Source of the DNA: Brasilonema sennae CENA114
Lineage (GTDB): Bacteria > Cyanobacteriota > Cyanobacteriia > Cyanobacteriales > Nostocaceae
DNA length: 64,000 bases
Assembly: GCF_006968745.1 (NCBI RefSeq)
Contig: NZ_CP030118.1
Coordinates: 5,143,943 to 5,207,942 of the forward strand
Direction: 5' to 3'
Shown: piece after piece, positions 8,158 through 17,073 of the stretch
Numbering within the stretch: position 1 is the stretch's first letter
How the letters are laid out: the number at the start of each line of letters is the position of its first letter
The notes under the pieces: model-generated
Database searches by the model: none
What the model saw: only the letters and a program-made list of their open reading frames with translations
What the model was told of the DNA's origin: nothing
Translations under genes and position numbers: made by a program

Positions 8158-8994
8158 TTAAAGCTCCCCAAGCAAACTGTTATAGACCATCTTGAATGCC
8201 ATCACTACCAGCACAACAGAGAAAATAATTCTTAAAGTCTGAGTGTTGGCTCCTATTAAAACTCGCGCCCCCAAAAAAGCACCAGGCAATACCCCCAACA
8301 TGACTGGCATTGATAGTCCTGGATCGATGTAACCACGTGCTAAGTAAACTCCTGCTGAAGCCGCTGCAGTTACACTAATCATAAAATTGCTGGTGGTTGT
8401 AGAAACTTTGAACGGGATACCCATAATTTGATCCATTGCCAAGACTTTAAACGCTCCCGAACCAATTCCAAGTAGTCCAGAAAGGACTCCTGCGACTAAC
8501 ATCACACTAAACCCACTGGGGACAGAATGAACTTGATATGACATTAGTCCTTCTGGAGTCGGGTAATTACTATTAAGTTGTAAATAAGTTCCTAAAGCGT
8601 CAGTTGACTCATTTTCCGCGTTGTTAAGTTTGGGTTGTTGTGACAGGTAAGCGGAATAAAGTAAAACAACAGCAAGGACGATGGTTAGTGCTTTGACAGA
8701 AATCAAAGTGGCAATCAAAGCTCCTATTAAAGCTCCGATTGTCGTTGCTACTTCTAAAAACATTCCCAATCGCAGATTGGTATAGCCTTTTTTTATATAT
8801 GTAGATGCGGCACCTAAGGAAGTTGCAATCACAGACACCAAGGAAGCACCAACCGCGTAGCGGATATCAACTCCAAAGATTGAAGTTAATAAGGGGACAA
8901 TGACAACTCCACCCCCTAAACCAGTGAGCGCTCCTAAAAAGCCAGCCGTAAATGCTCCAATCCAAACTAGTAAAGAAAACTCTAGGATATTCAA
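8158..8994 (-). CDS. TauE/SafE family sulfite/organosulfonate exporter
   Basis: Encodes 278 residues with about eight transmembrane segments. The family's two glycine-rich motifs occur in each half: GALTGLGGGVVIVPLLT near 21-37 and AGVLSGLLGIGSGAFKVLAM near 168-187. A central hydrophilic loop (about 117-155) separates the halves. Family members export sulfite, sulfoacetate or other anions, or act in import; the substrate cannot be assigned here. Translationally coupled to the DUF1634 gene downstream. Confidence 0.92.
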   Translation of the reverse strand: MNILEFSLLVWIGAFTAGFLGALTGLGGGVVIVPLLTSIFGVDIRYAVGASLVSVIATSLGAASTYIKKGYTNLRLGMFLEVATTIGALIGALIATLISVKALTIVLAVVLLYSAYLSQQPKLNNAENESTDALGTYLQLNSNYPTPEGLMSYQVHSVPSGFSVMLVAGVLSGLLGIGSGAFKVLAMDQIMGIPFKVSTTTSNFMISVTAAASAGVYLARGYIDPGLSMPVMLGVLPGAFLGARVLIGANTQTLRIIFSVVLVVMAFKMVYNSLLGEL

Positions 8995-9239
8995 ATTTTA
9001 TTCCTCTGTAATTATAAATGATATTAAACTAAAAAAATAGAATTTTTGCGCTAATAATTTCAGTTTTTATTTTAATTTTTCTAGGAATTGATTAAAGTTT
9101 TTTATAGTGGACTGCTGAAAACGAAATTTCAACTTTTCATCACTTTCGGCTACAACCCACTCTATTTGTTTTATAATTAAATGCAGAAACGCGGAATTCC
9201 GCGTCTCTACAACTTTGCCTCATCACGTGAGATAAATTC

Positions 9240-10010
9240 TTATTCCTCACCTATCAACTGCGTTTCCTCTGGAAGTAATGTTGTTTCCTCTGCAGGAGGA
9301 GTTTCACTAACGATGGTGTCTTTAGTCAAATGAGGTCTAATAATCAAACTCACGCCAATTGCCCAGCCTATAGAAACCATCCATCCTGCTAGAATATCAC
9401 TGGGAAAATGAACTCCTAAATAAAGTCGTGTCCAGCCAATACCTAATACAAATAAACTCCCAGCAATCGAAACCACCCAGCACCAAACACTACCCCAGGT
9501 TAAAATGACGAGAACTGCTACCAGTGTCATAGTTGCCATAGAATGAGCACTGGGAAATGAGAAACTTGGCTCAGAAACAAGTGATTCCCATTCCCAAAGG
9601 TGAGGACGCACTCGATGCATGAATTGCTTTGCTGTACCATTAATGATGGCGCTTCCGATCTCAGTGGTGAGTAGATAGGTGAGCGATCGCCACCGTTTTT
9701 GGATCAACAACACCAGTGCAATCACACAGACAACGGGAAGGACAATCTCAATTTTCCCAAACAGAGCTAGCGTTACGGCTATAACATCCAATTGCGGCTG
9801 TGCTGTAGAATGAACTGCTAGGAGAATCGGCACATCCCACGGGAAACCACCTTGATTCTTCCATACCTCTACCGCCAGCAGTCCAAAGATTTGCAAAGGT
9901 AGATAAACCCCAATCAAGAGCAGTACAAGGGAACGCCAACGAGCAACAAGCAGCTTTTTAGAGAAGTTGAGGAACGACGGGATAAGCTTGCTCAAATTAG
10001 TGCTAAACAT
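9240..10010 (-). CDS. PAP2 superfamily lipid phosphatase
   Basis: Encodes 256 residues. The tripartite PAP2 signature is present: KQFMHRVRPH (near 128), FPSAHS (near 152, acid-base histidine), and TRLYLGVHFPSDILAG (near 194, nucleophile histidine). Five or six membrane helices surround these. Likely dephosphorylates phosphatidic acid, undecaprenyl-diphosphate or a related lipid on the outer face of the inner membrane. The C-terminal 30 residues are acidic (repeated PEET/EET). Transcribed alone; upstream of it 8995-9239 shows only AT-rich DNA. Confidence 0.92.
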   Translation of the reverse strand: MFSTNLSKLIPSFLNFSKKLLVARWRSLVLLLIGVYLPLQIFGLLAVEVWKNQGGFPWDVPILLAVHSTAQPQLDVIAVTLALFGKIEIVLPVVCVIALVLLIQKRWRSLTYLLTTEIGSAIINGTAKQFMHRVRPHLWEWESLVSEPSFSFPSAHSMATMTLVAVLVILTWGSVWCWVVSIAGSLFVLGIGWTRLYLGVHFPSDILAGWMVSIGWAIGVSLIIRPHLTKDTIVSETPPAEETTLLPEETQLIGEE

Positions 10011-10152
10011 TTTCTATGAAACTTAAGAGAGTGTGTACGACTAATGCTTGTAATATACGCACTTTACCGCATACACCATACACCACCTCTCTTTACTAAG
10101 GTAGATTGGAAGCATTTGCACTACTGCGAAAAGATTTTTTGGGAAAAAATAT

Positions 10153-10764
10153 ATGGCAGATACTACACTGTTTAACCTGAAACAAGAGTTGATTTCTATT
10201 TCAACAGCCACTGATATTGGATTTAACAGCAACACAACGTATCGTCAGCAAATTGAGAAATTAGCCGAACAAATTGAGGCTGTTAATCAAAATAGTGAAC
10301 CGACAAGCCATATGGAATTGCTTCAAGGGCGCTGGCGGCTTTTGTACAGTACGTTTGGATTAGAACAACAAACAACTCTTTCTCGTCTTTCTTTCGGTAA
10401 GTTGCCTGATGTAACAATCAGCGTTACTGGTTTGTTCCAAGAGATTTACAAGGCTACTGAGCAGTACAACAACCTCATTGAGTTTATCGCAGGCTCCGGT
10501 GTCAAGGGTGTTACCGTGGTTATGGGGCGCTACACAGTGGTGGACTCTAAGCGTCTTGCCATTGATTTTTTGGAAACTTCTGCTTATAGTGCAACCGATG
10601 ATTTGAATGATACCGCATTTCGAGAGGCTTTAGGAGTAGATTCGGCGTTACTTTTGAAATCAACACTTTCTGGCAGTGGTTGGGTGGATATTACTTATTT
10701 GGACGCAGATTTCCGCCTTATGCGTGGTAATCAGCAGAATTTGTATGTGCTGCTGCGAGAGTGA
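10153..10764 (+). CDS. PAP/fibrillin (plastoglobulin-like) protein
   Basis: Encodes 203 residues. The PAP/fibrillin core is recognisable: an N-terminal helix pair, LLQGRWRLLYSTF near 55-67, the FQEIYKATEQYNNLIEF strands, and a C-terminal VDITYLDADFRLMRGN motif before the end. This lipocalin-like family associates with thylakoid membranes or lipid globules in cyanobacteria and plastids, and is linked to photoprotection and quinone/carotenoid handling. Monocistronic; the promoter would lie in the divergent gap with the PAP2 gene (10011-10152). Confidence 0.92.
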   Translation: MADTTLFNLKQELISISTATDIGFNSNTTYRQQIEKLAEQIEAVNQNSEPTSHMELLQGRWRLLYSTFGLEQQTTLSRLSFGKLPDVTISVTGLFQEIYKATEQYNNLIEFIAGSGVKGVTVVMGRYTVVDSKRLAIDFLETSAYSATDDLNDTAFREALGVDSALLLKSTLSGSGWVDITYLDADFRLMRGNQQNLYVLLRE

Positions 10765-10789
10765 GTTTATACATTGGGAGTTGCGATGC

Positions 10790-11116
10790 TCATGCACGGA
10801 AAATGTCTGGGAGTGGTGCGAAGATACCTGGCATGATAACTACAATATCAATTGAGTCTATCGCTCTCCCTCTATAACTATGACGCTCGTTATCAATTTC
10901 AGCAAAGATTTCTATTAACTCAGGCTGGTTTTTCCAAACTCCGAACAATTGATTGAGTTTTTCTAGTCTATCCTCATCCTTTAGAGGCTTTTTTACTTCA
11001 GCATATTTAGTGGAAGAAGGTTCTAAATCAACTATAATTTCTGCTCCATCTGGTATGCTGTCCACTGGCTCTAATAGCTCGATGGTTTGACCGCGTTTAA
11101 TTCCTCTAATTTTCAT
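10790..11116 (-). CDS. Antitoxin-like protein without adjacent toxin
   Basis: Encodes 108 residues. The N-terminal IRGIKRGQTIELLEPVDSIPDG is a small swapped-beta DNA-binding fold resembling antitoxins often paired with PIN-domain VapC toxins in cyanobacteria. The middle (RLEKLNQLFGVWKNQPELIEIF and RHSYRGRAIDSID) fits the rest of such antitoxins. The usual end seems to be passed, leaving about 17 extra residues (VVIMPGIFAPLPDIFRA). No PIN-domain gene follows: the downstream DNA is the 3' end of the fibrillin gene. So this is probably an orphan with its toxin lost. Confidence 0.65.
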   Translation of the reverse strand: MKIRGIKRGQTIELLEPVDSIPDGAEIIVDLEPSSTKYAEVKKPLKDEDRLEKLNQLFGVWKNQPELIEIFAEIDNERHSYRGRAIDSIDIVVIMPGIFAPLPDIFRA

Positions 11117-11195
11117 CTAGTGAGTTCCTTTTGTAATAGTTATACGATGTGTTATCCCTTGCGCCTAAGGCATCCTACAGGAAATGTTTACCAGT

Positions 11196-12071
11196 TCATT
11201 CAGGTTGTGGCTTTTGAAAAGCATACACATCTTTTATAACTCGCACCCAACCATCAGAAACAGATTCGAGAATGCGATCGCCTTTCTCCTTTGTTGCAAC
11301 TGTCGGATCTCCCACCACTCCACTTTTGCTTAAATCCCGCGTCGCCCATGCAAAGGGTAACTTACCCTCAATACTCAATAAACTTCCTTCTGGCTGTTCT
11401 GGCGGATACTCTGCAACGGCAGCGTCCATTTTCACTTGTTCTGGTAAAATAGCCAGCATCAGGCTAGTTTCTGCATCCCCTGCATGAATACCTACTTGTT
11501 TTTCCTTTAGCGTCACTAATTCTGAAGTGATATGCGGGACTCGCCAGGTAAACAGCGGAAATACTAAAAACTCATCATACTTAATATGCAAATCCCGCGC
11601 GACAATTTCCATAACTTGGGGTTGTCCCCCGTGGGAGTTCATCAACACCAATTTCCGAAACCCAGCACGGTAAACACTTTCTCCAACTTCCATCAGAGTT
11701 GCTATGAGAGTTTCAGCGCTGAGAGTCATTGTACCGGGAAAGTGCCAGTGTTCATTCGATTTGCCGTAATATAAGATTGGCAGAGCATATGCTGGGATGC
11801 TTGTATCTAGCTTTTCCAACGCTTTTCCCAGAACCGCCATACCAATGGCAGCATCGACAATTAACGGCAGATGAAGACCATGTTGTTCAATTGACCCTAC
11901 TGGTTGGATAATGACTACATCTTCCTTGTTTGGCATTGCTTGAATGTCAGTCCAACTGAGGTAGGGAAAAAAGCGTTTTGGGGGAATAAAGCTGTGGATA
12001 TATTCAACAAGGTTTGGAGCACTCCTTGCTGATTTTACAAAAGTTATGAGGAACAAAGCTAGATTTTTCAA
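11196..12071 (-). CDS. Creatininase family protein
   Basis: Encodes 291 residues. The creatininase/creatinine amidohydrolase fold is clear: IIQPVGSIEQHGLHLPLIVDA near 54-74 with metal-ligand Glu, His and Asp, GKSNEHWHFPGTMTLSAETL near 104-123, LVLMNSHGGQ near 141 and a late HAGDAETSLML with the second-metal glutamate. Family members hydrolyse amide bonds in creatinine or act in riboflavin/F420 and mycofactocin pathways. The first 35 residues (MKNLALFLITF...) are poorly conserved in my view and an internal start is possible. Confidence 0.88.
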   Translation of the reverse strand: MKNLALFLITFVKSARSAPNLVEYIHSFIPPKRFFPYLSWTDIQAMPNKEDVVIIQPVGSIEQHGLHLPLIVDAAIGMAVLGKALEKLDTSIPAYALPILYYGKSNEHWHFPGTMTLSAETLIATLMEVGESVYRAGFRKLVLMNSHGGQPQVMEIVARDLHIKYDEFLVFPLFTWRVPHITSELVTLKEKQVGIHAGDAETSLMLAILPEQVKMDAAVAEYPPEQPEGSLLSIEGKLPFAWATRDLSKSGVVGDPTVATKEKGDRILESVSDGWVRVIKDVYAFQKPQPE

Positions 12072-12252
12072 ATGTTGAAGTCAGAAGCAGAAAAAAGTAT
12101 GATAAATTCCCACTTTTGTAAGCTATTTCAAATACAAAATCTAGCTAAGTATAGATTGTATAATCGGCAGAAAAACCTAACCTCAATTGGTTATTGCTTA
12201 GATATTGTAGACAATATCAACCAGTTAGTAAACATTCACGAAAGAAAACCCA

Positions 12253-12960
12253 ATGGTTGAAAATAATGGAGCTATCCGCACCCTATCGGTTGACATTGGT
12301 GGTAGTGGTGTAAAAGTTATAGTTTTGGATATTACGGGAAAAGGCTTAACAGAAAGGGCGCGAACAGAAACACCCCAACCTGCGAAATCAGAACCTATAA
12401 TTGATGCAATTGTAGAGCTAGCAGCGACTCAAGGTGAGTTTCATCGCGTTTCGGTGGGTTTTCCTGGTGTTGTGCGCAATGGAGTGACGCAAACAGCCGT
12501 GAACTTAGATCCAGATTGGATCGGGTTTGATTTAGCTACAGCATTGTCAAAGCGTTTGGACAAACCTGTACGGGTGATAAATGATGCCGATATGCAAGGT
12601 TTGGGGTCAATTTCCGGAAAAGGTGTGGAATTGGTGATTACGTTGGGTACAGGCTTTGGTTCGGCCTTATTTGTAGATGGTAAACTCGTGCCGAATTTAG
12701 AAATGGGACATCATGAGTTTCGTAAAGGAGAAACTTACGAGCAACAGCTAGGACGTGCTACCTTGGAAAAGGTAGGTGAAAAGAAATGGAACAGGCGCTT
12801 AGAAAGAGCGATCGCATCTCTGGAACATCTGTTCAATTACGATTATCTGTATATCGGTGGTGGTGAAGCGAAAAAAGTAGATATCAAATTACCATCAAAT
12901 GTGAAGATCATCCCCAATATCACTGGTTTATTGGGTGGTATCGCTTTGTGGAAAGATTGA
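12253..12960 (+). CDS. ppgK: Polyphosphate glucokinase-like ROK family kinase
   Basis: Encodes 235 residues. ROK features: LSVDIGGSGVKVIVLD phosphate-binding loop near 11-26, the FPGVVRNG segment near 76, NDADMQGLG with catalytic Asp near 115, LGTGFGSALFVDG near 136 and GHHEFRKGETYEQQLG near 157. The short length, the absence of the CXCGXXGC zinc loop, and LYIGGGEAKK near the end match polyphosphate glucokinases, which phosphorylate glucose from polyphosphate (some also use ATP). Strict donor choice cannot be read from sequence. Followed by a 10-bp terminator at 12980-13003. Confidence 0.85.
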   Translation: MVENNGAIRTLSVDIGGSGVKVIVLDITGKGLTERARTETPQPAKSEPIIDAIVELAATQGEFHRVSVGFPGVVRNGVTQTAVNLDPDWIGFDLATALSKRLDKPVRVINDADMQGLGSISGKGVELVITLGTGFGSALFVDGKLVPNLEMGHHEFRKGETYEQQLGRATLEKVGEKKWNRRLERAIASLEHLFNYDYLYIGGGEAKKVDIKLPSNVKIIPNITGLLGGIALWKD

Positions 12961-12979
12961 AGAGAAAAAGAAGACAAAA

Positions 12980-13003
12980 GGACTAAAGCTTTTGCTTTAG
13001 TCC
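12980..13003 (+). terminator. Terminator of the ROK kinase gene
   Basis: A perfect 10-bp stem (ggactaaagc with its complement) and a tttt loop, 20 bp after the stop codon. The T-run after the stem is short, so confidence is moderate. Confidence 0.55.
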
Positions 13004-13052
13004 CGATTGTCGAAATTTCGCAAATAACACAGCAGTAGACAACTCATCCCTA

Positions 13053-13205
13053 CTATCGTCGGAACTGACGGATACTCAAAGTTATCAACACTGTGGCAAA
13101 AACCAGTAAATCAACGTTGGTGTTCAGGATGTCGGCTGCTTGATCTAACTGCCCTACGGGTAGATAAACTTCTAGTCGTTGGACGTCCAAGCTGGCTTTC
13201 ATCAT
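13053..13205 (-). CDS. 50-residue single-helix membrane protein (candidate)
   Basis: Reads MMKASLDVQR, then LEVYLPVGQLDQAADILNT, then a transmembrane run (LLVFATVLITLSI) and a basic end RQFRR. A soluble amphipathic part plus one membrane helix with positive-inside tail is a believable small-protein design, and the frame is clean from ATG ATG to TAG. No family is recognised. Upstream of the start is a purine-rich cggagaga-like stretch (tctttggagaga on the plus strand is its complement region), but no ideal ribosome site. It lies in a 510-bp gap with no other gene. Confidence 0.4.
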   Translation of the reverse strand: MMKASLDVQRLEVYLPVGQLDQAADILNTNVDLLVFATVLITLSIRQFRR

Positions 13206-13476
13206 AAATACATCTTTGGAGAGAAGACAAAAAAAAATTTATTAATTATATCAATAGTCTGTTAGTTAACAAATAAAATTCCTCCCTAGTGGTGTCTTCC
13301 TGGCTCGAATTGTTAGTCTATATTTTAGTTAAAGAAGAATAACAGCTAAATCTAGCAAAAAGGACTAAAAAGTTTTAGCAAATAATTGACAGTTTGAATA
13401 CACCTGATATTAAAGTTGTTGCATTTAACTAAAACAATAAATAAGCTTTTGGACTGTAAATTTCTGACTTTTGATT

Positions 13477-14247
13477 ATGATTATGATGCTTTCTCGCTTT
13501 TCTAAATTGCGTAAAAGCCTTGCCCTCTTTCTTGCTGGTTTGGGGATTACTTTAGGAGTGGGACTATCTCCTTTCACACCAGCTAATGCTATTTCCTGGG
13601 GTCAGTTACTTTTTAATGGCGCTCAGCTTCTGCAGCTTTCCAACCTGTCAACAGAGCAAAAAGTCGGGTTAGGTCGCGAAATTGATCAACAGGTACGTAG
13701 TAATTACAGACTCAGTACCAACGCTAATGTTAGTCGAATAGGTCAACGGTTAGCTAAAGCTAGTGATTGTTCTCAAACTCCTTTTAAATTTTCTGTCGTT
13801 CAAGACCGAAGCATTAATGCTTTTGCAACCACAGGTGGTTATGTTTACGTCCACACTGGATTGATTAATGCGGCGGATAATGAAGACCAGTTAGCAGCGG
13901 TTATCGGTCACGAAATAGGTCACATTTGCAACGACGACTTAGTCGCTAAGCTAAAACAAGCGCAACTCGCTCAAGGCGCAGCCTCACTGGCTGGATTAGA
14001 TCGCAGCACCGTCGCTGCTGCAGCTTATAAGCTTGCTGTAGATCTACCCAACAGCCGTCAAGCTGAATATAATGCTGATGATAAAGGACTGCGATATCTT
14101 GAACGAGCAGGTTATAACCCTAATGCTATGCCTGCATTTTTGAGCAAATTGGTGAACCAGCGTTCTGCACCAAGCTTTTTGAGTAGTCACCCAGGAGCGC
14201 AAGAACGTATTTCTGTATTAAAAAGAAAAATTGCTGCTCGTCAGTGA
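13477..14247 (+). CDS. Secreted M48 family metalloprotease
   Basis: Encodes about 256 residues; starts at 13471 (TTG), 13477, 13483 or 13486 (ATG) are all in frame and none has a clear ribosome site. Signal peptide ends near TPANA. The M48 zinc motif VIGHEIGHICNDD provides two histidines and the catalytic glutamate, and QAEYNADDKGLRYLERAGYNP gives the third ligand, about 60 residues later. It ends SSHPGAQERISVLKRK, the typical BepA-like close of the domain. No TPR domain follows, so it is a minimal periplasmic or thylakoid-lumen protease. Probably involved in envelope protein quality control. Confidence 0.92.
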   Translation: MIMMLSRFSKLRKSLALFLAGLGITLGVGLSPFTPANAISWGQLLFNGAQLLQLSNLSTEQKVGLGREIDQQVRSNYRLSTNANVSRIGQRLAKASDCSQTPFKFSVVQDRSINAFATTGGYVYVHTGLINAADNEDQLAAVIGHEIGHICNDDLVAKLKQAQLAQGAASLAGLDRSTVAAAAYKLAVDLPNSRQAEYNADDKGLRYLERAGYNPNAMPAFLSKLVNQRSAPSFLSSHPGAQERISVLKRKIAARQ

Positions 14248-14717
14248 AGGTAGTTAGGAACCCGGTTTCATCGAGAAATTGGGTTTCCAACCTATAAAGT
14301 TATCTTGTCGAAGTCGTGTGCGAATAACTCAAGTCGCGGGTTATCAAATTCTGGGTGCTTTGTAACTGTCTTTTCATAAGATGGTGTTCAGAGATCTTTG
14401 CCCACAAATGATACATGAAGTTTCTATTGATAAAAAAATATATCGTATTATTAACTTATGTTTCATGCCTGCTTTTTTTCTACAGTGAATATATAATCGG
14501 AGATAACGTTTATACTAAGAACGCAATATTACGCTGAAACCCAATATCAACTTAATGTTTTCACTTGGCGATACCGCCAGATAATGCTGTTAAGTGTTTG
14601 CATACACTTGCAATGGAACATCATGAGAGCACATGATTGCTTGTAGTTAGCAGAAGTTAATTTCACAAAGAGGTTGACTTAAGTCACGTTTACAGCTACA
14701 ATTCTTAACAAATTTAC
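14248..14717. other. Intergenic region upstream of the riboswitch
   Basis: About 470 bases with no credible gene. A degenerate hairpin repeat (aacccggttt with a gggttt counterpart) follows the protease stop at 14258-14300, a common intergenic repeat type. The rest is AT-rich and should contain the promoter for the riboswitch transcript. Confidence 0.5.
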
Positions 14718-14960
14718 ATGAGTCTGCCTAATCCACGGATTGCCCAAAACATTTTGTTACATCGGGGTAAGCCTGGAGCGGAGGAACCAAGTTTGGGGCT
14801 AATCTCATAGGAGAGCGAAGAATGAAAAATGAAGAATGAATTAAGACAAAAATTACTCCAGTTTTTTCTCCTGTCTTTTTTTTTCTTTCTTCTGTTCTGT
14901 GAGAGGGACATCTCTCAGTCCTAGCCCGTCAGCTAACTTCGTCGGCATTGAGAGGAGACT
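14718..14960 (+). promoter_or_regulatory. c-di-AMP riboswitch (ydaO/yuaA type)
   Basis: Conserved blocks of the ydaO-type RNA appear in order: ctgcctaatcc at the 5' side (about 14724-14734), gcggaggaaccaa (14778-14790), ttggggctaatctc (14792-14806), a variable hairpin, and the strongly conserved cccgtcagctaacttcg then tcggcat (about 14925-14947), followed by an aggag tract. The peripheral gagaggg/tctctc stem also fits. These RNAs normally switch genes off when c-di-AMP is high. The next gene, 160 bp downstream, is a sucrose-phosphate-synthase-like glycosyltransferase, a sensible target for an osmotic-stress second messenger. A downstream expression platform is not clear by eye. Confidence 0.85.
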
Positions 14961-15123
14961 GAACGAGCCGCATTCTTATGAGTAATGCATTGTTCTCGTC
15001 AGTGTCCTTGGCTGGTATCTGTGCGCTTCGTTGTACCTGCCCTTGACTATGAGGAAAAGACCATATTACCTTTTCTTCCAGTCTGTTGAGGCAGGAAAAA
15101 TTGTTATATGGTGAAGTTTAACT

Positions 15124-16401
15124 ATGTTACCGACCAGAAAACATCGCATTGCTCTGATTTCTGTTGATGGAGATCCTGCTGCAGAAATTGGACAGGAAGA
15201 GGCTGGAGGACAAAATGTCTATGTGCGTCAAGTAGGTTATGCCCTTGCGGAACAAGGTTGGCAGGTGGATATGTTCACCCGCCAAAGTAGTCCTGAGCAG
15301 GCTACGATTGTGCAGCATGGGCCATTATGTCGCACGATCCGATTGAAGACTGGATCTACTGAGTTTATAGGGCGAGATCACTTATTCGAGCATCTACCAG
15401 AATTTATTGCAGAGTTTCAGACATTCCAGCGGGAGCAAGGATTTCAGTACCGTTTGATTCATACTAACTACTGGTTGTCCTCGTGGGTGGGTATGGAACT
15501 CAAAAAACAACAGCCGTTGATTCAGTTGCATACTTACCACTCTTTAGGAACAGTCAAGTACAGTGCGATTTCTGATATTCCAGCAATTGCTAGTAAGCGA
15601 ATAGCCGTTGAAAAAGCCTGTCTAGAAACCGTGGATCGAGTTGTTGCAACTAGTCCTCAAGAACAGCAACATATGCGAAGACTCGTTTCCACCAAAGGGA
15701 AAATCGAAGTCATTCCTTGCGGAACTGATGTCGATAAGTTTGGGTTGATTCAAAGGTCTGCAGCACGGCAAGAGTTAGGAATTGCACCTGATGTTAAGAT
15801 GATCCTCTATGTCGGTCGCTTTGACCAACGTAAGGGGATCGAGACATTAGTACGAGCCGTTGCAAAGTCTAGTTTGCGGGATCATGCTAACCTGCAACTT
15901 GTTATTGGAGGTGGTTATCGTCCAGGTCATAGTGATGGGATCGAGCGCGATCGCATCGCAAGCATTGTCGCTGAACTCGGATTGCAAGACTGTACAACCT
16001 TTCCAGGTCGCCTAGATGAGGCTGTTATCCCCTCCTACTATGCAGCCGCAGATGTTTGTGTTGTACCTAGTCATTACGAACCTTTTGGTTTAGTTGCAAT
16101 AGAAGCAATGGCTAGTCAGACTCCTGTCGTGGCTAGTGATGTTGGGGGGCTGCAATTTACAGTCGTACCTGAAGTGACTGGGTTACTCGTTCCCCCTAAA
16201 GATGAAGTCGCTTTTGCTACTGCTATTGACCGGATTTTGCTCAACCCAAATTGGCGAGATCAATTAGGTGAAGCTGGTAGACAACGAGTAGAGATTGCCT
16301 TTAGTTGGTATAGTGTCGCATCCCGCCTGACTCAAATCTACACACATCTACTAGCTCAAACCATGCCCTCAATAGAGAGCAAACCTCAAATTGCAGCTTA
16401 A
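15124..16401 (+). CDS. GT4 glycosyltransferase, sucrose-phosphate-synthase-like
   Basis: Encodes 425 residues. The N-terminal Rossmann half opens IALISVDGDPAAEIGQEEAGGQNVYV, the acceptor-side GGQNVYV signature of sucrose synthase/sucrose-phosphate synthase. The C-terminal half has VLYVGRFDQRKGIETL-like start (ILYVGRFDQ), GGGYRPGHSDGIERDRI, and the donor-binding E-x7-E motif in EPFGLVAIEAM. There is no phosphatase domain, matching the short cyanobacterial form of sucrose-phosphate synthase (about 420 residues). Probable reaction: UDP- or ADP-glucose plus fructose-6-phosphate. A related GT4 specificity is possible. It sits behind a c-di-AMP riboswitch, consistent with a role in osmolyte sucrose. 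Confidence 0.75.
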   Translation: MLPTRKHRIALISVDGDPAAEIGQEEAGGQNVYVRQVGYALAEQGWQVDMFTRQSSPEQATIVQHGPLCRTIRLKTGSTEFIGRDHLFEHLPEFIAEFQTFQREQGFQYRLIHTNYWLSSWVGMELKKQQPLIQLHTYHSLGTVKYSAISDIPAIASKRIAVEKACLETVDRVVATSPQEQQHMRRLVSTKGKIEVIPCGTDVDKFGLIQRSAARQELGIAPDVKMILYVGRFDQRKGIETLVRAVAKSSLRDHANLQLVIGGGYRPGHSDGIERDRIASIVAELGLQDCTTFPGRLDEAVIPSYYAAADVCVVPSHYEPFGLVAIEAMASQTPVVASDVGGLQFTVVPEVTGLLVPPKDEVAFATAIDRILLNPNWRDQLGEAGRQRVEIAFSWYSVASRLTQIYTHLLAQTMPSIESKPQIAA

Positions 16402-16610
16402 TTTCTACCGATTTGATAGTGTTGCGGAGTTTTTCGTAAGGTGGCGACTGGTGTTACCAAGTGCAAGCTCGAAAATAATCCGGACTTAGCGCTAAAAACG
16501 CAGCACTAATAAAGAGAGCGATTTTGCATCATGCTGCACCAAATCGCACCTAACGTGCAGAAACAGTAAAAAACAAGTCACTAAACCTTTCACGTCAGGG
16601 AGTTATTAAT

Positions 16611-16832
16611 ATGCTGAACATTGGAGATTACGCACAGCATCAAATTACAGGGCAGATAGGTCAAGTTATTGGTTATGGACATCAAATACTGCATGGAGTC
16701 TATTTAACCACCTTAAAAGTACAAGCAAACAACCTTCAAGGAGTTGAGAATCAGAAAAAATTTATTGAGGATGTCTACTCTGCTTGGATAATAGCAGATC
16801 CAACACAAGGCGACATGGCACTGCAAGCTTAA
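16611..16832 (+). CDS. Small conserved-looking hypothetical protein
   Basis: Encodes 73 residues with a good ribosome site (agggag at 16597-16602). The sequence begins MLNIGDYAQHQITGQIGQVIGYGHQI and reads as a compact beta-rich (SH3- or KOW-like) fold: alternating hydrophobics, glycine turns, then VYSAWIIADPTQGD. No family is recognised with certainty. Own terminator at 16861-16899. Confidence 0.6.
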   Translation: MLNIGDYAQHQITGQIGQVIGYGHQILHGVYLTTLKVQANNLQGVENQKKFIEDVYSAWIIADPTQGDMALQA

Positions 16833-16860
16833 TAAGTTTGGAGACATCAGAATTATGAAT

Positions 16861-16899
16861 AAAGCTAGGGGAAAGCCTAATCAGATTTTCCCTAGCTTT
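16861..16899 (+). terminator. Terminator hairpin
   Basis: aaagctaggg-type arm at 16861-16874 pairs with ccctagcttt at about 16887-16899, and a T-rich stretch (tttgtttg) follows. A second hairpin (gggagca/tgctccc) lies at about 16927-16951. Confidence 0.65.
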
Positions 16900-17073
16900 G
16901 TTTGTAGACTTTTTGTGAAATGGTATGGGAGCATTGCAATGCTGTGCTCCCACACCATGTGGTTTGTGCAAATGAAAAGCCCTGTGATCTCAAGTCCATC
17001 TAATTTTTGATTCGACTGGTATGATTATTTTTACTTTTACAGTTTTGATGTTGGCAAATATAGAGGAATTAAC

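Noticed and set aside
12072..12260. 62-codon plus-strand frame between creatininase and the ROK kinase
   Set aside because: No ribosome site, low-complexity basic translation and overlap with both promoter regions; more likely untranslated DNA.
14714..14911. Minus-strand frame antisense to the riboswitch
   Set aside because: Covers conserved riboswitch blocks; translation is lysine and serine rich and has no family signature.
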